From Thermoplasmata archaeon (GTDB lineage Archaea; Thermoplasmatota; Thermoplasmata; Lutacidiplasmatales; UBA184): 60,737 nt of DNA. The stretch covers positions 1 through 60,737 of the forward strand of contig DAHUZP010000074.1 of the NCBI GenBank assembly GCA_027306505.1, given 5' to 3'. The translations under genes and the position numbers were made by a program. The notes below the pieces were generated by a model. It had not been told where the DNA came from and searched no databases. It saw only the letters and a program-made list of their open reading frames with translations. The first letter of the stretch is position 1. Each line of letters starts with the position of its first letter. Positions 1 through 8,332 of this stretch are shown here, in pieces.

Positions 1-312
1 GAGGAGCGGGGCATCGATGTCTACTGTCCTCCCGACAACGGTCGGACCACGGAGCGAGGGGTTTGTCCGAGGGGCCGTCCCCCCACCGGTGAGACGTTCG
101 TGGAGAGGATGCGGCGCAAGGTGCGGAGCGAGGAGGGGAAGGACCACTGCCGCCATCGCAAGTTCGTCGTGGAGCCGGTGTTCGGCCAGATCAAGCAGGG
201 GCGGGGGCTGAGGCAGTTCCTCTTGAGGGGGTTCGGGAAGGCCCAGGCGGAGTGGAAGCTCTGGTCCCTCACCCACAATCTCAGGAAGCTACACCTGGCC
301 AGGATTGCTTAG
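1..312 (+). pseudogene. IS1182-like transposase, C-terminal part (cut by window edge)
   Basis: The frame is open from the first base and ends in TAG at 310-312. The last 70 residues have the pattern of the C-terminus of IS1182-type DDE transposases: an Arg/Lys-rich stretch, then VEPVFGQIKQGRG with the catalytic-domain Glu, a FLLRGFGKAQAEW segment and a closing HNLRKL. Only the C-terminal ~100 codons lie in the window, so it cannot be judged whether the upstream part is intact. No terminal inverted repeat was identified after the stop. Confidence 0.7.
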
Positions 313-520
313 GGTCGAGGAAGGGGAAGGAAGAAGGGGGCGAGGGGAGGGACACCCTCTCCTCACGGGAGCTACAGCTCACCTCACGGGCCCGAAATCC
401 CAGTTGGGCCACGCGCTCCTAGGGAGCGCGCCCTCACCCAGGTCGGTGGATGGCGGGAGAGCGCGCGCGGAGCTCCCGTCTCGGGCGCACGTTTAACTAC
501 GGGGAGGGCTCGCCGGTGAG
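313..520. other. Intergenic stretch after the transposase end
   Basis: About 200 bases of GC-rich sequence without a convincing gene. The right end of the insertion element should lie here, but no inverted repeat could be paired because the left end is outside the window. Confidence 0.4.
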
Positions 521-1087
521 ATGACTCCCGCCCGGAAGAGCGTGGAGCCCCCCCCGGAGTTCGCCATCCGTCGCGAGCTCGACCCGGGCCGCTACGGGCT
601 CTTCCAGGTGTTCCCGGGGCTCGAGAAGGTCCCCGCGTTCCGGGCCCTCTCGAGGGACGAGGAGGAGTCCGAGGTCCTCGCCCACACCCAGGTCGAGGTG
701 ATCTCCGAGGACGTCTGGATGTACGTCGCCCCGAAGGAGACCCCGGCCCTGGGCCGCACCTCTGGATGGCGCCCGGTCGTGAGCCCGAAGGACTGCGTCG
801 TCGTGGGGCACCTTCACCTCTCCGAGAGCCCGGCGCTCATCGTCTATCTCGACATCCTCCACGAGCTCTGCCACGTGCTCCAGCGCCACCACGGCCGAGA
901 GCTCTGGGACCCGCGCTATGTCTACGTGGACCGGCCCACCGAGCTCGAGGCCTACGAGGTGGCCGTGACGGAAGCTCGGCGTCTCGGCGCGGGGGAGGCG
1001 TTCCTGCGCGACTACCTCAAGGTGGAGTGGGTCTCGGAGCGTGACTTCCGCCGCCTGCTCCGCCGTTTGAGCGTCACCGCGAGCTGA
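521..1087 (+). CDS. Putative zinc metallopeptidase-like protein (HExxH)
   Basis: A 188-residue soluble protein of unrecognised family. Residues 114-118 are HELCH inside a hydrophobic helix (LDILHELCHVLQRHHG), the HExxH zinc-binding signature of gluzincin-type peptidases. About 25 residues later PTELEAYE offers Glu residues in the position of a third ligand, as in ImmA/SprT-like minimal metallopeptidases. There is no signal peptide or membrane segment, so it should be cytoplasmic. ATG 521 is preceded by GGTGAG 5 nt upstream. The substrate is unknown; a non-peptidase metalloprotein is possible. Confidence 0.6.
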   Translation: MTPARKSVEPPPEFAIRRELDPGRYGLFQVFPGLEKVPAFRALSRDEEESEVLAHTQVEVISEDVWMYVAPKETPALGRTSGWRPVVSPKDCVVVGHLHLSESPALIVYLDILHELCHVLQRHHGRELWDPRYVYVDRPTELEAYEVAVTEARRLGAGEAFLRDYLKVEWVSERDFRRLLRRLSVTAS

Positions 1088-1190
1088 ACGAGCCCCTGGG
1101 GACGGCGCACGGGAAGGGGGACGGGAGCGTGCAGGGGGACCGGCGAGGGCCCGCGGGACGAGGGGCCATCGGCGGGGAGGGCCGAACGTG

Positions 1191-2609
1191 ATGGAGCCGA
1201 CCCACCCCAACTTCAAGATCCCGACCCCGCCGCTCCGACGCTCCTCCTCCGACCTTTGGTTCCTCTCCTACCTGCCCCTCGCCCTCTCCGACGGGCTCTC
1301 CACCCCGCTCATCCCGCTCCTCGCGATCGCCCACTACGGGCTCACGAGCAAGCCGTTCGTCGTGACCGCGATCATCGCGGCCTCCACGGTCTTCGAGGTC
1401 CCGTGCATGATCCTGTGGGGCAACCTCTCCGACCGGGTGCGCCATCGCAAGTGGTTCCTGGTCGGCTCCTTCGCGGCGACGGGCGCCCTGCTCCTCTTGA
1501 TGTCGTTGCCCATCTCCATCGGCAACTACTTCCTGCTGAACCTGGCGGAAGGCATCGCCTCCGCGGCAGGGGCCCCCATCGGCACGGTGCTCCTCCTGGA
1601 GACCCGGACCAAGCGGTGGTGGGCGCGCGACATCGGGCTCTTCGGGCTCGTCTCGGGGCTGGGCGCGGTGCTGGGCCTCGCGCTCGGGTCCGTCTGGTTC
1701 CTGCTCGGGGCGACGGGGGCCTTCTCCTCCGCCGCGGCGCAGCTCGCCATGCGCTACTTGATCGGGGTCTCCGGGGTGCTCGCCCTGGCGAGCGCGGGCA
1801 TGGCCACCGCGTGGGTGGAGGAGCCCCACGCGCTCGTCCACCGCTGGGAGATCGGCGACGAGCACATCCGGGCGAACGGGGTCATCGAGCGGATGCGCCG
1901 GACGCGTCGGCGCGTCCTGCACATCGTCGAGCTCACCAAGGGCCTCCCGGCGCCAGTACCGCGGGGCGAGTACGCCTTCCTCGCGGCGCTCCTGGTCATG
2001 AGCATCGGCTTCCAGATCTTCTACGGCCCCCTGCCGGTCTTCCTCACCGCCCCCCTCTTCTCCGGAGGGGCCGCGCTCTCGCAGCAGTGGATCTTCCTCG
2101 TCTACCTCTCCAGCGCGGCGACCTCGACCGGGCTCTTCTACCACTCAGGCCTCGCGGTGGAGCGCGCGAGCCCGAAGGGGGTCTTCATCCTGAGCCTGCT
2201 CGCCCGGAGCGCGCTCATCCCGATCTTCGTTTTCGTCCCGCTCCTCCTCGGAGGGAAGCTCCTCGCGGACTCGGTCGCCCTCATAGCGCTCAACGGGCTC
2301 ATGGGAGTGACCTGGGCGTTCCTCTCCACGGCGAGCACGCTCTTCCTGCTCCGCCTTGCCCGGGGACCGGCCCGGGGGAAGGCCCTGGGATGGTACAACG
2401 CGCTCGCCGGCCTGGGCGGGCTCGCGGGGACCCTCTGGGGCGGGCTCCTCTACCAGGAGTACGGGGTGCGGACCGCCTTCCTCTCCGCGGCGGTGGTGAT
2501 CCTCATCGGCACGCTCATCCTGGTGCCAATCCGCTACCACCACAATCCGTTCGAGCCGGTCCCGCCCGAGGCCCTCGGTCGCCGCGCCGGCCACAAGCTC
2601 GGCGGCTGA
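1191..2609 (+). CDS. MFS transporter
   Basis: A polytopic membrane protein of about 472 residues with roughly 12 hydrophobic segments in two halves. The loop after TM2 reads GNLSDRVRHRK, the classical MFS motif A (GxLxDRxxRR/K). Long TM helices such as VLLLET/GLFGLVSGLGAVLGLALG follow, and the second half has GKALGWYNALAGLGGLAGTLWGG, typical of MFS TM10-11. The substrate cannot be inferred; the N-terminal pattern is like drug or sugar efflux members. GTG 1188 directly precedes ATG 1191; ATG is preferred. It is monocistronic between a metallopeptidase-like gene and a convergent unknown gene. Confidence 0.85.
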   Translation: MEPTHPNFKIPTPPLRRSSSDLWFLSYLPLALSDGLSTPLIPLLAIAHYGLTSKPFVVTAIIAASTVFEVPCMILWGNLSDRVRHRKWFLVGSFAATGALLLLMSLPISIGNYFLLNLAEGIASAAGAPIGTVLLLETRTKRWWARDIGLFGLVSGLGAVLGLALGSVWFLLGATGAFSSAAAQLAMRYLIGVSGVLALASAGMATAWVEEPHALVHRWEIGDEHIRANGVIERMRRTRRRVLHIVELTKGLPAPVPRGEYAFLAALLVMSIGFQIFYGPLPVFLTAPLFSGGAALSQQWIFLVYLSSAATSTGLFYHSGLAVERASPKGVFILSLLARSALIPIFVFVPLLLGGKLLADSVALIALNGLMGVTWAFLSTASTLFLLRLARGPARGKALGWYNALAGLGGLAGTLWGGLLYQEYGVRTAFLSAAVVILIGTLILVPIRYHHNPFEPVPPEALGRRAGHKLGG

Positions 2610-2672
2610 GGCAGGGGCGGTCCGCTCGCCGGTCCCGGCGAGGCCCTCCCAGCGTGCCCGGCGAACGGTGGG

Positions 2673-3101
2673 TCAGAAGGCGAGCTCCCAGAACAGGGTG
2701 CGGATGAGCAGCCCCAACGCGAGACGGCCCAGGAAGGCCTCCATCTCGGCCGGGTACTCGGGGATGGTCACGGAGCGGAAGCGGCACTCGCCCTGGACCA
2801 CGACCTCGTCCCCCCGGAGGATCGCGAAGCGGCCGGTGATCTTCTCGTAGAGGTGGTAGTCCACGCCCGCGAAGGTGATCGCCATGGGGCCGAACTTGCT
2901 CGCCCGGGACTGCCAGCGCTCCTCGTCGCGCTGGACCACGATCTCGTCGCGCTTCGCGAGGTAGGAGACGTGGGCGAGGGGATGGTCGGGGTCGGACTCG
3001 GGGAAGATCTCGTAGTCCGTTGAGAAGAGGGCCGACAGGGCGCGTCCCACCGAGGTCGCCCCGGCGGCCCGCGGGCGCGCCACCCAACGTTCCTTCCCCA
3101 C
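2673..3101 (-). CDS. Conserved-looking hypothetical protein
   Basis: 142 residues, no family recognised. The N-terminal half contains a mixed alpha/beta segment (FSTDYEIFPESDPDHPLAHV) and alternating charged strands (DEIVVQRDEERW, ITFAGVDYHLYEKITGRF). The C-terminus ends in a hydrophobic helix (LGRLALGLLIRTLFWELAF) that could be a membrane anchor or amphipathic helix. It converges with the MFS gene (63 bp between stops) and is divergent from the yjbQ-like gene. Codon use matches the neighbours, so a real gene is likely. Confidence 0.55.
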   Translation of the reverse strand: MGKERWVARPRAAGATSVGRALSALFSTDYEIFPESDPDHPLAHVSYLAKRDEIVVQRDEERWQSRASKFGPMAITFAGVDYHLYEKITGRFAILRGDEVVVQGECRFRSVTIPEYPAEMEAFLGRLALGLLIRTLFWELAF

Positions 3102-3288
3102 CTCGACCTGAATGACGTTCTTCAGGATGCGGGCTGTCGCCGTGATCGCCGTGATGGCGGCGACCGCCTCACCCCCTCTTGAGGCTGCTCCTCCCCCCTG
3201 GCCTCGTGGTGCCCTTGAGCGGGGGGGTCGCGGGGCGGGCAGGGAAGCCTTCTTCGACCGGCGGAGGTCGGCCCTGCCCGGGCGACCG

Positions 3289-3699
3289 ATGAAGAGCGCG
3301 ACCGACTATCTGTGGTTCCAGACCCGAGAGCGCCGGGAGTTCGTCAACATCACGGAGAAGGTCCGCGGCATCGTCCGCGGCTCGGGGATCCGGGAGGGGT
3401 TCGTCCTGGTGAGCGCGATGCACATCACGGCGGCGGTGTACGTGAACGACGACGAGCGGGGGCTCCTCAAGGACATCTCGGAGTGGGCGGACCGCCTCGC
3501 GCCACCTGGGAACTACCACCACCACGGGACCGGGGAGGACAACGGCGACTGCCACCTCAAGAACCTCCTGCTCGGCCACCAGGTGCTCCTGCCCATCACC
3601 CGGGGGGAGCTGGACCTCGGCCCCTGGGAGCAGGTCTTCTACGCCGAGTTCGACGGACAGCGACGCAAGCGCGTGATCGTCAAGGCGATCGGCGAGTGA
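3289..3699 (+). CDS. yjbQ: YjbQ/UPF0047 family protein
   Basis: 136 residues from ATG 3289. The open frame extends upstream to 3112, but that part is Pro/Gly/Arg-rich and not conserved-looking. The body has the full YjbQ pattern: [34 protein letters not shown], the [17 protein letters not shown] metal/phosphate-binding stretch with clustered His, and a C-terminal strand [13 protein letters not shown]. Family members are small trimeric proteins; the E. coli one has weak thiamine-phosphate synthase activity, but the physiological role is unsettled. Cytoplasmic. The length equals the family norm. Confidence 0.9.
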   Translation: MKSATDYLWFQTRERREFVNITEKVRGIVRGSGIREGFVLVSAMHITAAVYVNDDERGLLKDISEWADRLAPPGNYHHHGTGEDNGDCHLKNLLLGHQVLLPITRGELDLGPWEQVFYAEFDGQRRKRVIVKAIGE

Positions 3700-3769
3700 G
3701 CGCGGGGCCCCTTCGTGGTCCGCTCCCCCCACCCACGGTTCCGAGGTGGCAAGGGGCCCCAAATCCATC

Positions 3770-4260
3770 CCGAGGGGAGAGAGGACGCGCCGCGGGTCCG
3801 ACGGTCCATCCGGGCCCCGTCGATGCGTGATCGCATCTCCTGAGCGACCCCAAGCTCCTCCATCTCGAACATCGGTGTGTCGGTCTTGAGCCAGCGGACC
3901 GCGTCGGCGGGGGGGGGCGGGGGTGACCGTCCCCCACCCTGTCGTGCAGAACCCGGTGCTCTGGAAGTAGAGGGTCACGATGGGGGACGCTTCCTCGTCG
4001 GTCTCCATGAGCTCGCGGATGGAGGAGAGCTCTTCGCTCCAGAGCGACCGGTAGTCGCGGAGGGTCTCTCCCGCGTCCTAGAGGAAAGGGTTGCCTCCCG
4101 TCGTGGGGCCGAAGACCCCCGGTCGACCCTCCACACCGAGAGCACCCGCTCGCCCGGCCGGTGGGTCGAAGCGCTAAGCACCGGGTTCGCGAGCACCCTC
4201 CCGTCCTCGGCTTTCATGACCTCGACCTCATCGGTCCCCTCGCCACGATCCTCCCCAAGG
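3770..4260 (-). pseudogene. Decayed minus-strand gene in front of the Orc1/Cdc6-like gene
   Basis: No intact frame spans this 700-bp gap, but three consecutive minus-strand segments read like ordinary protein in different frames: around 4217-4090 (VMKAEDGRVLANPVLSAS), around 4070-3925 (SEELSSIRELMETDEEAS, then SPIVTLYFQSTGFCTTGWG) and around 3903-3775 (AVRWLKTDTPMFEMEELG). The last switch coincides with a run of nine G at 3908-3916, a typical slip site, and an in-frame TAG lies near 4080. The family was not recognised. Either a true pseudogene or a gene broken by sequencing errors in the homopolymer. Confidence 0.4.
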
Positions 4261-4383
4261 AGAGGAGAGGGGCGGGCCCCCAGCGTGGAAGGGTGGATCG
4301 ACCCGCTTCTTCACCGTTGGCGCGAGGTGAGCGACGGGCACCGTCGCCTGCACCGTAGGAGTGACCCACCATTTGTGAGATTT

Positions 4384-4393
4384 CTTATAATAC
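4384..4393 (+). promoter_or_regulatory. TATA box of the Orc1/Cdc6-like gene
   Basis: CTTATAATAC is a clear AT island in GC-rich DNA, 18-27 nt before ATG 4411, the usual geometry for a leaderless archaeal transcript. It supports 4411 rather than the far upstream in-frame starts. Confidence 0.65.
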
Positions 4394-4410
4394 GGGGGCT
4401 AGACCCACCC

Positions 4411-5760
4411 ATGACCTTCTGGCGCGACCCGCGAGTACTGAGCGGCGAATGGATCCCTCCCCGCCTCCTCGGGCGGGAGGACCTCCTGGACGAGCTCCGA
4501 TCGCTCCTTCCCTATCCCGCGCACCCGCACCGCCGCGCGAGCGTCGTCCTATCCGGCGCCCCGGGAGTGGGCACCTCCACCTTGGCGCGCCACTTCGTCC
4601 AGGACGTCCATGACCTCTGGTGGAACTCCGCGCGCCGGTCCCACATGCCGCTCCTCCTCCGGGCGGACCTCTCGGAGTCCCCCTCCCCGAGCCGGGCGGT
4701 CTCCGCGCTGTTCGGAGGGATCGACCCCGACCTCGACCCACGCGGCACCTCCACCGAGATGCTTCTGCTTCTGCTGCTCCGTCGGCTCCGGACCGTCCAG
4801 CGACCGACCGTGGTGTGGATCGACCAGGTGCGCGTGGGCTTTCCCGGCGTCGTAAGACTCCTCCGCCCGCTCCTCGATCCCGACCGCCTCCTGCCGGAGG
4901 GGACCCAGGGCCTGCCTCCGCTCGTGGTCGCGGTCTCGGGAGAGACCGAGGCGCTCGAGGGACGCGAGGAGATCGCCCCGGGGAGCCTGCCCGGCCCCAC
5001 GCTCCATCGTCGCCTCGCCCCGCTCTCTCCGGAGGAGGCGCGAGAGGCGCTGGAATGTCGGGCCCGGCTCGCCTTCGAGAACCCGCCCTCTCCGGAAGCC
5101 TTGCTCGAGATGCGCGACCTCCTCCTCACCAAGGGCTGGGGGGTCGCTCTGGGCGCGGAGCTGCTTCGGGAGAGCGGACGGCGGGCGGAAGCGAGAGGAG
5201 CACGAAGGATCGAGCCCTGTGACGTGACACCGCCGCGGGACCCGGCGACCCCGCGCAGGAACGCGAGGGCCCTCGACGCCTGCATCCTGGAAGCCCTGAG
5301 GGCGGAGACCGCAGGGAGCACCGGGAGCGGGCTCTCCCTACCGGAGCTCCGCGCGCGGGTGGTGCTCCGCTGCCAGGAGGAAGGACTTCCGTGGCCCAGC
5401 AGCTCCCAGCTCTGGCGTCACACGGTCCGGCTGGAGCGGGCAGGGGCCTTCCACCGGGACGTTCGGATGGGAGGACGCGGCGGGAGCGTGACCCGGTTCG
5501 TGCTGCCGACGCTCCCCTCTCCCCACCCGCCGGACGGTCCACCCACCGACCCCGCCCCGGGGGCCCCTCAAGGTCCGGTGGGACCGACCCTGGCGTATGA
5601 GGCCCGACCCGGCGCGCGAGCGGAAAAGCGCAGCCCCGTCAGTCGTCCAGTCGTTCCCATCGGCGGGAGGACGAGCTCCCCTCCGTCGGGGGTTCGGACC
5701 CTGGGGGAGCCTCTTCGCTCCCCCTTGGAGGACCGGCCCGCCCCGTCGCCCCCGAGCTAG
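4411..5760 (+). CDS. Orc1/Cdc6-like AAA+ ATPase with degenerate Walker motifs
   Basis: 449 residues with Orc1/Cdc6 architecture: an N-terminal entry segment (WIPPRLLGREDLLDEL, residues 15-30), an AAA+ core and a C-terminal winged helix (about 345-430: DACILEALRAETAG...LPELRARV). The P-loop at 49-56 reads GAPGVGTS, with Thr in place of the invariant Lys, and the Walker B strand (VVWIDQV, 134-140) has Gln after the Asp where Glu is expected. ATP hydrolysis is therefore doubtful. The start is fixed by the TATA box at 4384-4393. The last 122 bp overlap the convergent Hel308 gene. It may be a diverged paralogue acting as origin-binding protein or regulator; a general STAND-type ATPase is an alternative. 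Confidence 0.65.
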   Translation: MTFWRDPRVLSGEWIPPRLLGREDLLDELRSLLPYPAHPHRRASVVLSGAPGVGTSTLARHFVQDVHDLWWNSARRSHMPLLLRADLSESPSPSRAVSALFGGIDPDLDPRGTSTEMLLLLLLRRLRTVQRPTVVWIDQVRVGFPGVVRLLRPLLDPDRLLPEGTQGLPPLVVAVSGETEALEGREEIAPGSLPGPTLHRRLAPLSPEEAREALECRARLAFENPPSPEALLEMRDLLLTKGWGVALGAELLRESGRRAEARGARRIEPCDVTPPRDPATPRRNARALDACILEALRAETAGSTGSGLSLPELRARVVLRCQEEGLPWPSSSQLWRHTVRLERAGAFHRDVRMGGRGGSVTRFVLPTLPSPHPPDGPPTDPAPGAPQGPVGPTLAYEARPGARAEKRSPVSRPVVPIGGRTSSPPSGVRTLGEPLRSPLEDRPAPSPPS

Positions 5761-8245
5761 CCTGCCCGCTGACCGACCCAGAACCGGACGAGGGCGAGGA
5801 GGGGGAGGAAGGGGAGCCCCTCGCGCGCCCCTTGCCCCCCCGCACCTGCTCGAGGACGCTCCGCGCGAGCGCCGGAGAGCCCAGGGTCCGGGCGAGTGCC
5901 GGCTCCTCCACGTGCGAGAGCGCTTCCAGGTCGTGCCAACCCTCCTCGTAGAGCAGCCGACCTCTCACGCGCCCGATGCCGCGAAGGCTCACGAGCTCCA
6001 GCAGTTCGTCCCGCACCCCGTAGCGGACGCGGACGGACAGCGTGTCCAGGGCGCGGGCCACCTCCCTTCGCTCGCGGAAGGCGAGCAGCGCCATGCTGGA
6101 GAGCAGCCACTCGGCCCGGTCGACCCGGGCCCTGAGGTCCCCCGCCCCCACACCGAAGGCCTGGGTGATGTCGACCAGCTTGCGCCGATCGTCGATCCAG
6201 GTCTCGAGCAAGAGCGCGGTCTTGAGGCACCCCAGGAACCCGTCGAAGGAGGGCAGGAGGTCCTCGATCTCCTCCTCCTCGGGAGGAAGGAGGAGCGACT
6301 TCTCCTCCTGGGCGTACCGGGAGAGCACCGCATCCTGGTCCGCCCCGGCCCGCACGCCGAGGGGCAGCAGCTCGGGAGTGAGGGCGAGCGCGGCGAGGTA
6401 GCTGAACGGGGAGGTGGTGCTCCGGGCGCGGGAGAGCGCGCGGCGCATCAGGACCGCGCCTCCCGGATCGAGATAGAGGTCGGAGGAGAGCTGCCCGAAG
6501 GGGGTCGCCCGCAGCGGAAGGTCCTTCTCGAGCATGCCCCAGCGGACGAGGAAGGCGCGGGCGGAGTCGAGCTCGCGCCTCAGGTTGGGAAGGGAGGAGA
6601 GCGGGGAGGCCCCGAGCGTGCCGAGCGGCCGCTCCGTCCCTTTCGAGCTCCCCCCGCTCGCGACGAACCCGTAGAAGGTGGAGGCCAGAAAGGCGTGGAG
6701 CTCCCGTTCGGTGCTGACCTCCCCGGAAGCGACCAGGGCGAGGAGATGCGTGCGGAGCACGGTCGCGCTGCCGAGCTGGCTCTCGACCTCCTCGGGGGGA
6801 GCGGTGAGGTAGCGCCCGAAGTGGTCCTCCTCTTCGTCCTCGTTCTTCGCGAGGAGGAGCGCTTCCCCGTACGGGTCGTACCGGGGACGGCCCGCCCGTC
6901 CAAGCATCTGGTGCACCTCGAGCGCGGGCAGCTTGACCGACATCCCCACGGTGTCGTCGTACCGGGTCGTGTCCCGCACGATCACGCGGCGGGCGGGCAG
7001 GTTGAGGCCCATCGCGAGGGTGGTCGTCGCGACGAGGCACTTGAGACGGCCCTTGCGGAAGGCCCCCTCGACCTTCCCGCGCTCCTCGTTGGTGAGGGAG
7101 GCGTTGTGGAAGGCGGTACCGTGCGGCACCATGGCCGCGAGGGCCCGCAGCCCGTCCGTCTCCTCCTCATGGTCTCCGCCCAGCTCCTTGGAGAGGACCG
7201 CGAGGTCCTGGCGGTCCTCGGGGGAGAGCAGGGCCCCCACCGCCTTGCCGAGCCGGGTCGCGAGGGTGACGGAGGACTTCCGGCTGTTGACGAAGACCAG
7301 GGCCTGTCCGCCCTCCTTCATGATGTCGCAGACGAGGGAGTCGACCACCTCCCCGTACTCGGCGACCTCCCGGTGCCCGCCGTCGGTGAACGTGATCGCC
7401 CCGGAACGGTAGACGCCCTGGCGCAGGGGGACGGGCCGGAAGTCGCTGTGGACGTGCACCGCGTCGAGCCAGGAGGCGAGCTCCACCGAGTTGCGGACCG
7501 TTGCGGAGAGGGCGACGACCTGGAGCCCTCGATGCCGCCGGCGCAGACGGGTGAGGCTCACCTCGAGCGTCGGTCCCCGGGTGGGATCGCGCAGGAGGTG
7601 CACCTCGTCCGCCACGACGACGCCCACGGTCTCCATCCAGGGCGACTTGTGCCGAAGCAGGCTGTCGGTCTTCTCGCTGGTCGCGACCAGGATGTCGACG
7701 TTCTCGAGGTCCCGGGAGGAGAGGTCGCGCTCCCCCATGGTGAGGGCGACCTTGAGGCCCAGCGACTCGAAGGCCTTGAGCTCCCGGTGCTTCTCGGAGG
7801 CGAGCGCCCGCAGCGGGACGATGTAGATCCCCCGACGGCCCGACATGGCCGCCGTGACCAGGGCGACGTAGGCGACCAGCGACTTGCCGGCCGAGGTCGG
7901 ACAGGAAAGGACCACGCTGCGGCCCTCCAAGAGGGGACGGATCGCCTCCGCCTGGGGAGGGTAGAGCTGGTCGATCCCCTGGGAACGGATAACCTCGGCG
8001 AGACGCGGGTCGAGCGGAAGCTGCTCCAGGGGGACGCGGGCCTCGGGGGGGGGAGCGGCGGGGGCCGGAGGGGCCTTCGGCGGGGAAGCGATGGAAGGGC
8101 GGCTGGCGGCCCCCCGACGGCGAGGCAGGGGGCGGGGAGGCGCCTCCTCCTCGGAGGAGGCGTCGCTGGGGGGAGAGCTCCTCGGGCGGTGCTCGTTCGC
8201 CGGATGGAACCCGGGGAGCTCCTCGTGGCTCGGCTCCCGGGGCAT
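5639..8245 (-). CDS. hel308: Hel308-type superfamily 2 DNA helicase
   Basis: About 868 residues from ATG 8245. All SF2/Ski2-like motifs are present: Q-like LYPPQAEAI, Walker A CPTSAGKS, PLRALASEK (Ia), motif II VVADEVHLL (DEVH), motif III LSATVRN, motif IV-V MGLNLPARRVIV and motif VI QMLGRAGRP. A long helical region and a helix-hairpin-helix-like segment (LVSLRGIGRVRGRLLYEEG) follow, as in Hel308. The family unwinds lagging strands at stalled forks. The N-terminal ~50 and C-terminal ~70 residues are Pro/Ser/Gly-rich and probably disordered. A longer frame starts at 8296. The 3' end overlaps the convergent Orc1/Cdc6-like gene by 122 bp. Confidence 0.9.
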   Translation of the reverse strand: MPREPSHEELPGFHPANEHRPRSSPPSDASSEEEAPPRPLPRRRGAASRPSIASPPKAPPAPAAPPPEARVPLEQLPLDPRLAEVIRSQGIDQLYPPQAEAIRPLLEGRSVVLSCPTSAGKSLVAYVALVTAAMSGRRGIYIVPLRALASEKHRELKAFESLGLKVALTMGERDLSSRDLENVDILVATSEKTDSLLRHKSPWMETVGVVVADEVHLLRDPTRGPTLEVSLTRLRRRHRGLQVVALSATVRNSVELASWLDAVHVHSDFRPVPLRQGVYRSGAITFTDGGHREVAEYGEVVDSLVCDIMKEGGQALVFVNSRKSSVTLATRLGKAVGALLSPEDRQDLAVLSKELGGDHEEETDGLRALAAMVPHGTAFHNASLTNEERGKVEGAFRKGRLKCLVATTTLAMGLNLPARRVIVRDTTRYDDTVGMSVKLPALEVHQMLGRAGRPRYDPYGEALLLAKNEDEEEDHFGRYLTAPPEEVESQLGSATVLRTHLLALVASGEVSTERELHAFLASTFYGFVASGGSSKGTERPLGTLGASPLSSLPNLRRELDSARAFLVRWGMLEKDLPLRATPFGQLSSDLYLDPGGAVLMRRALSRARSTTSPFSYLAALALTPELLPLGVRAGADQDAVLSRYAQEEKSLLLPPEEEEIEDLLPSFDGFLGCLKTALLLETWIDDRRKLVDITQAFGVGAGDLRARVDRAEWLLSSMALLAFRERREVARALDTLSVRVRYGVRDELLELVSLRGIGRVRGRLLYEEGWHDLEALSHVEEPALARTLGSPALARSVLEQVRGGKGRARGSPSSPSSPSSGSGSVSGQASSGATGRAGPPRGSEEAPPGSEPPTEGSSSSRRWERLDD

Positions 8246-8332
8246 AGGGGCGCGACGCCCCCCTAGCCCAAAAAGATGCGGAGCTCCGACGGGCATGGGA
8301 AGGCAGCAGGTGGGGAGAAGGGAGCGATCGCC

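Noticed and set aside
3877-4410. Upstream extension of the Orc1/Cdc6-like frame
   Set aside because: Biased composition and the clear TATA box at 4384-4393 place the start at 4411.
3700-4410. Replication origin next to the Orc1/Cdc6-like gene
   Set aside because: No ORB-like repeats or AT-rich unwinding element could be seen; the only AT box serves as promoter.
5597-8266. 889-codon plus-strand open frame opposite Hel308
   Set aside because: Its translation is low-complexity (Gly/Glu/Arg/Pro-rich) and exactly antisense to intact helicase motifs; a GC-rich shadow.
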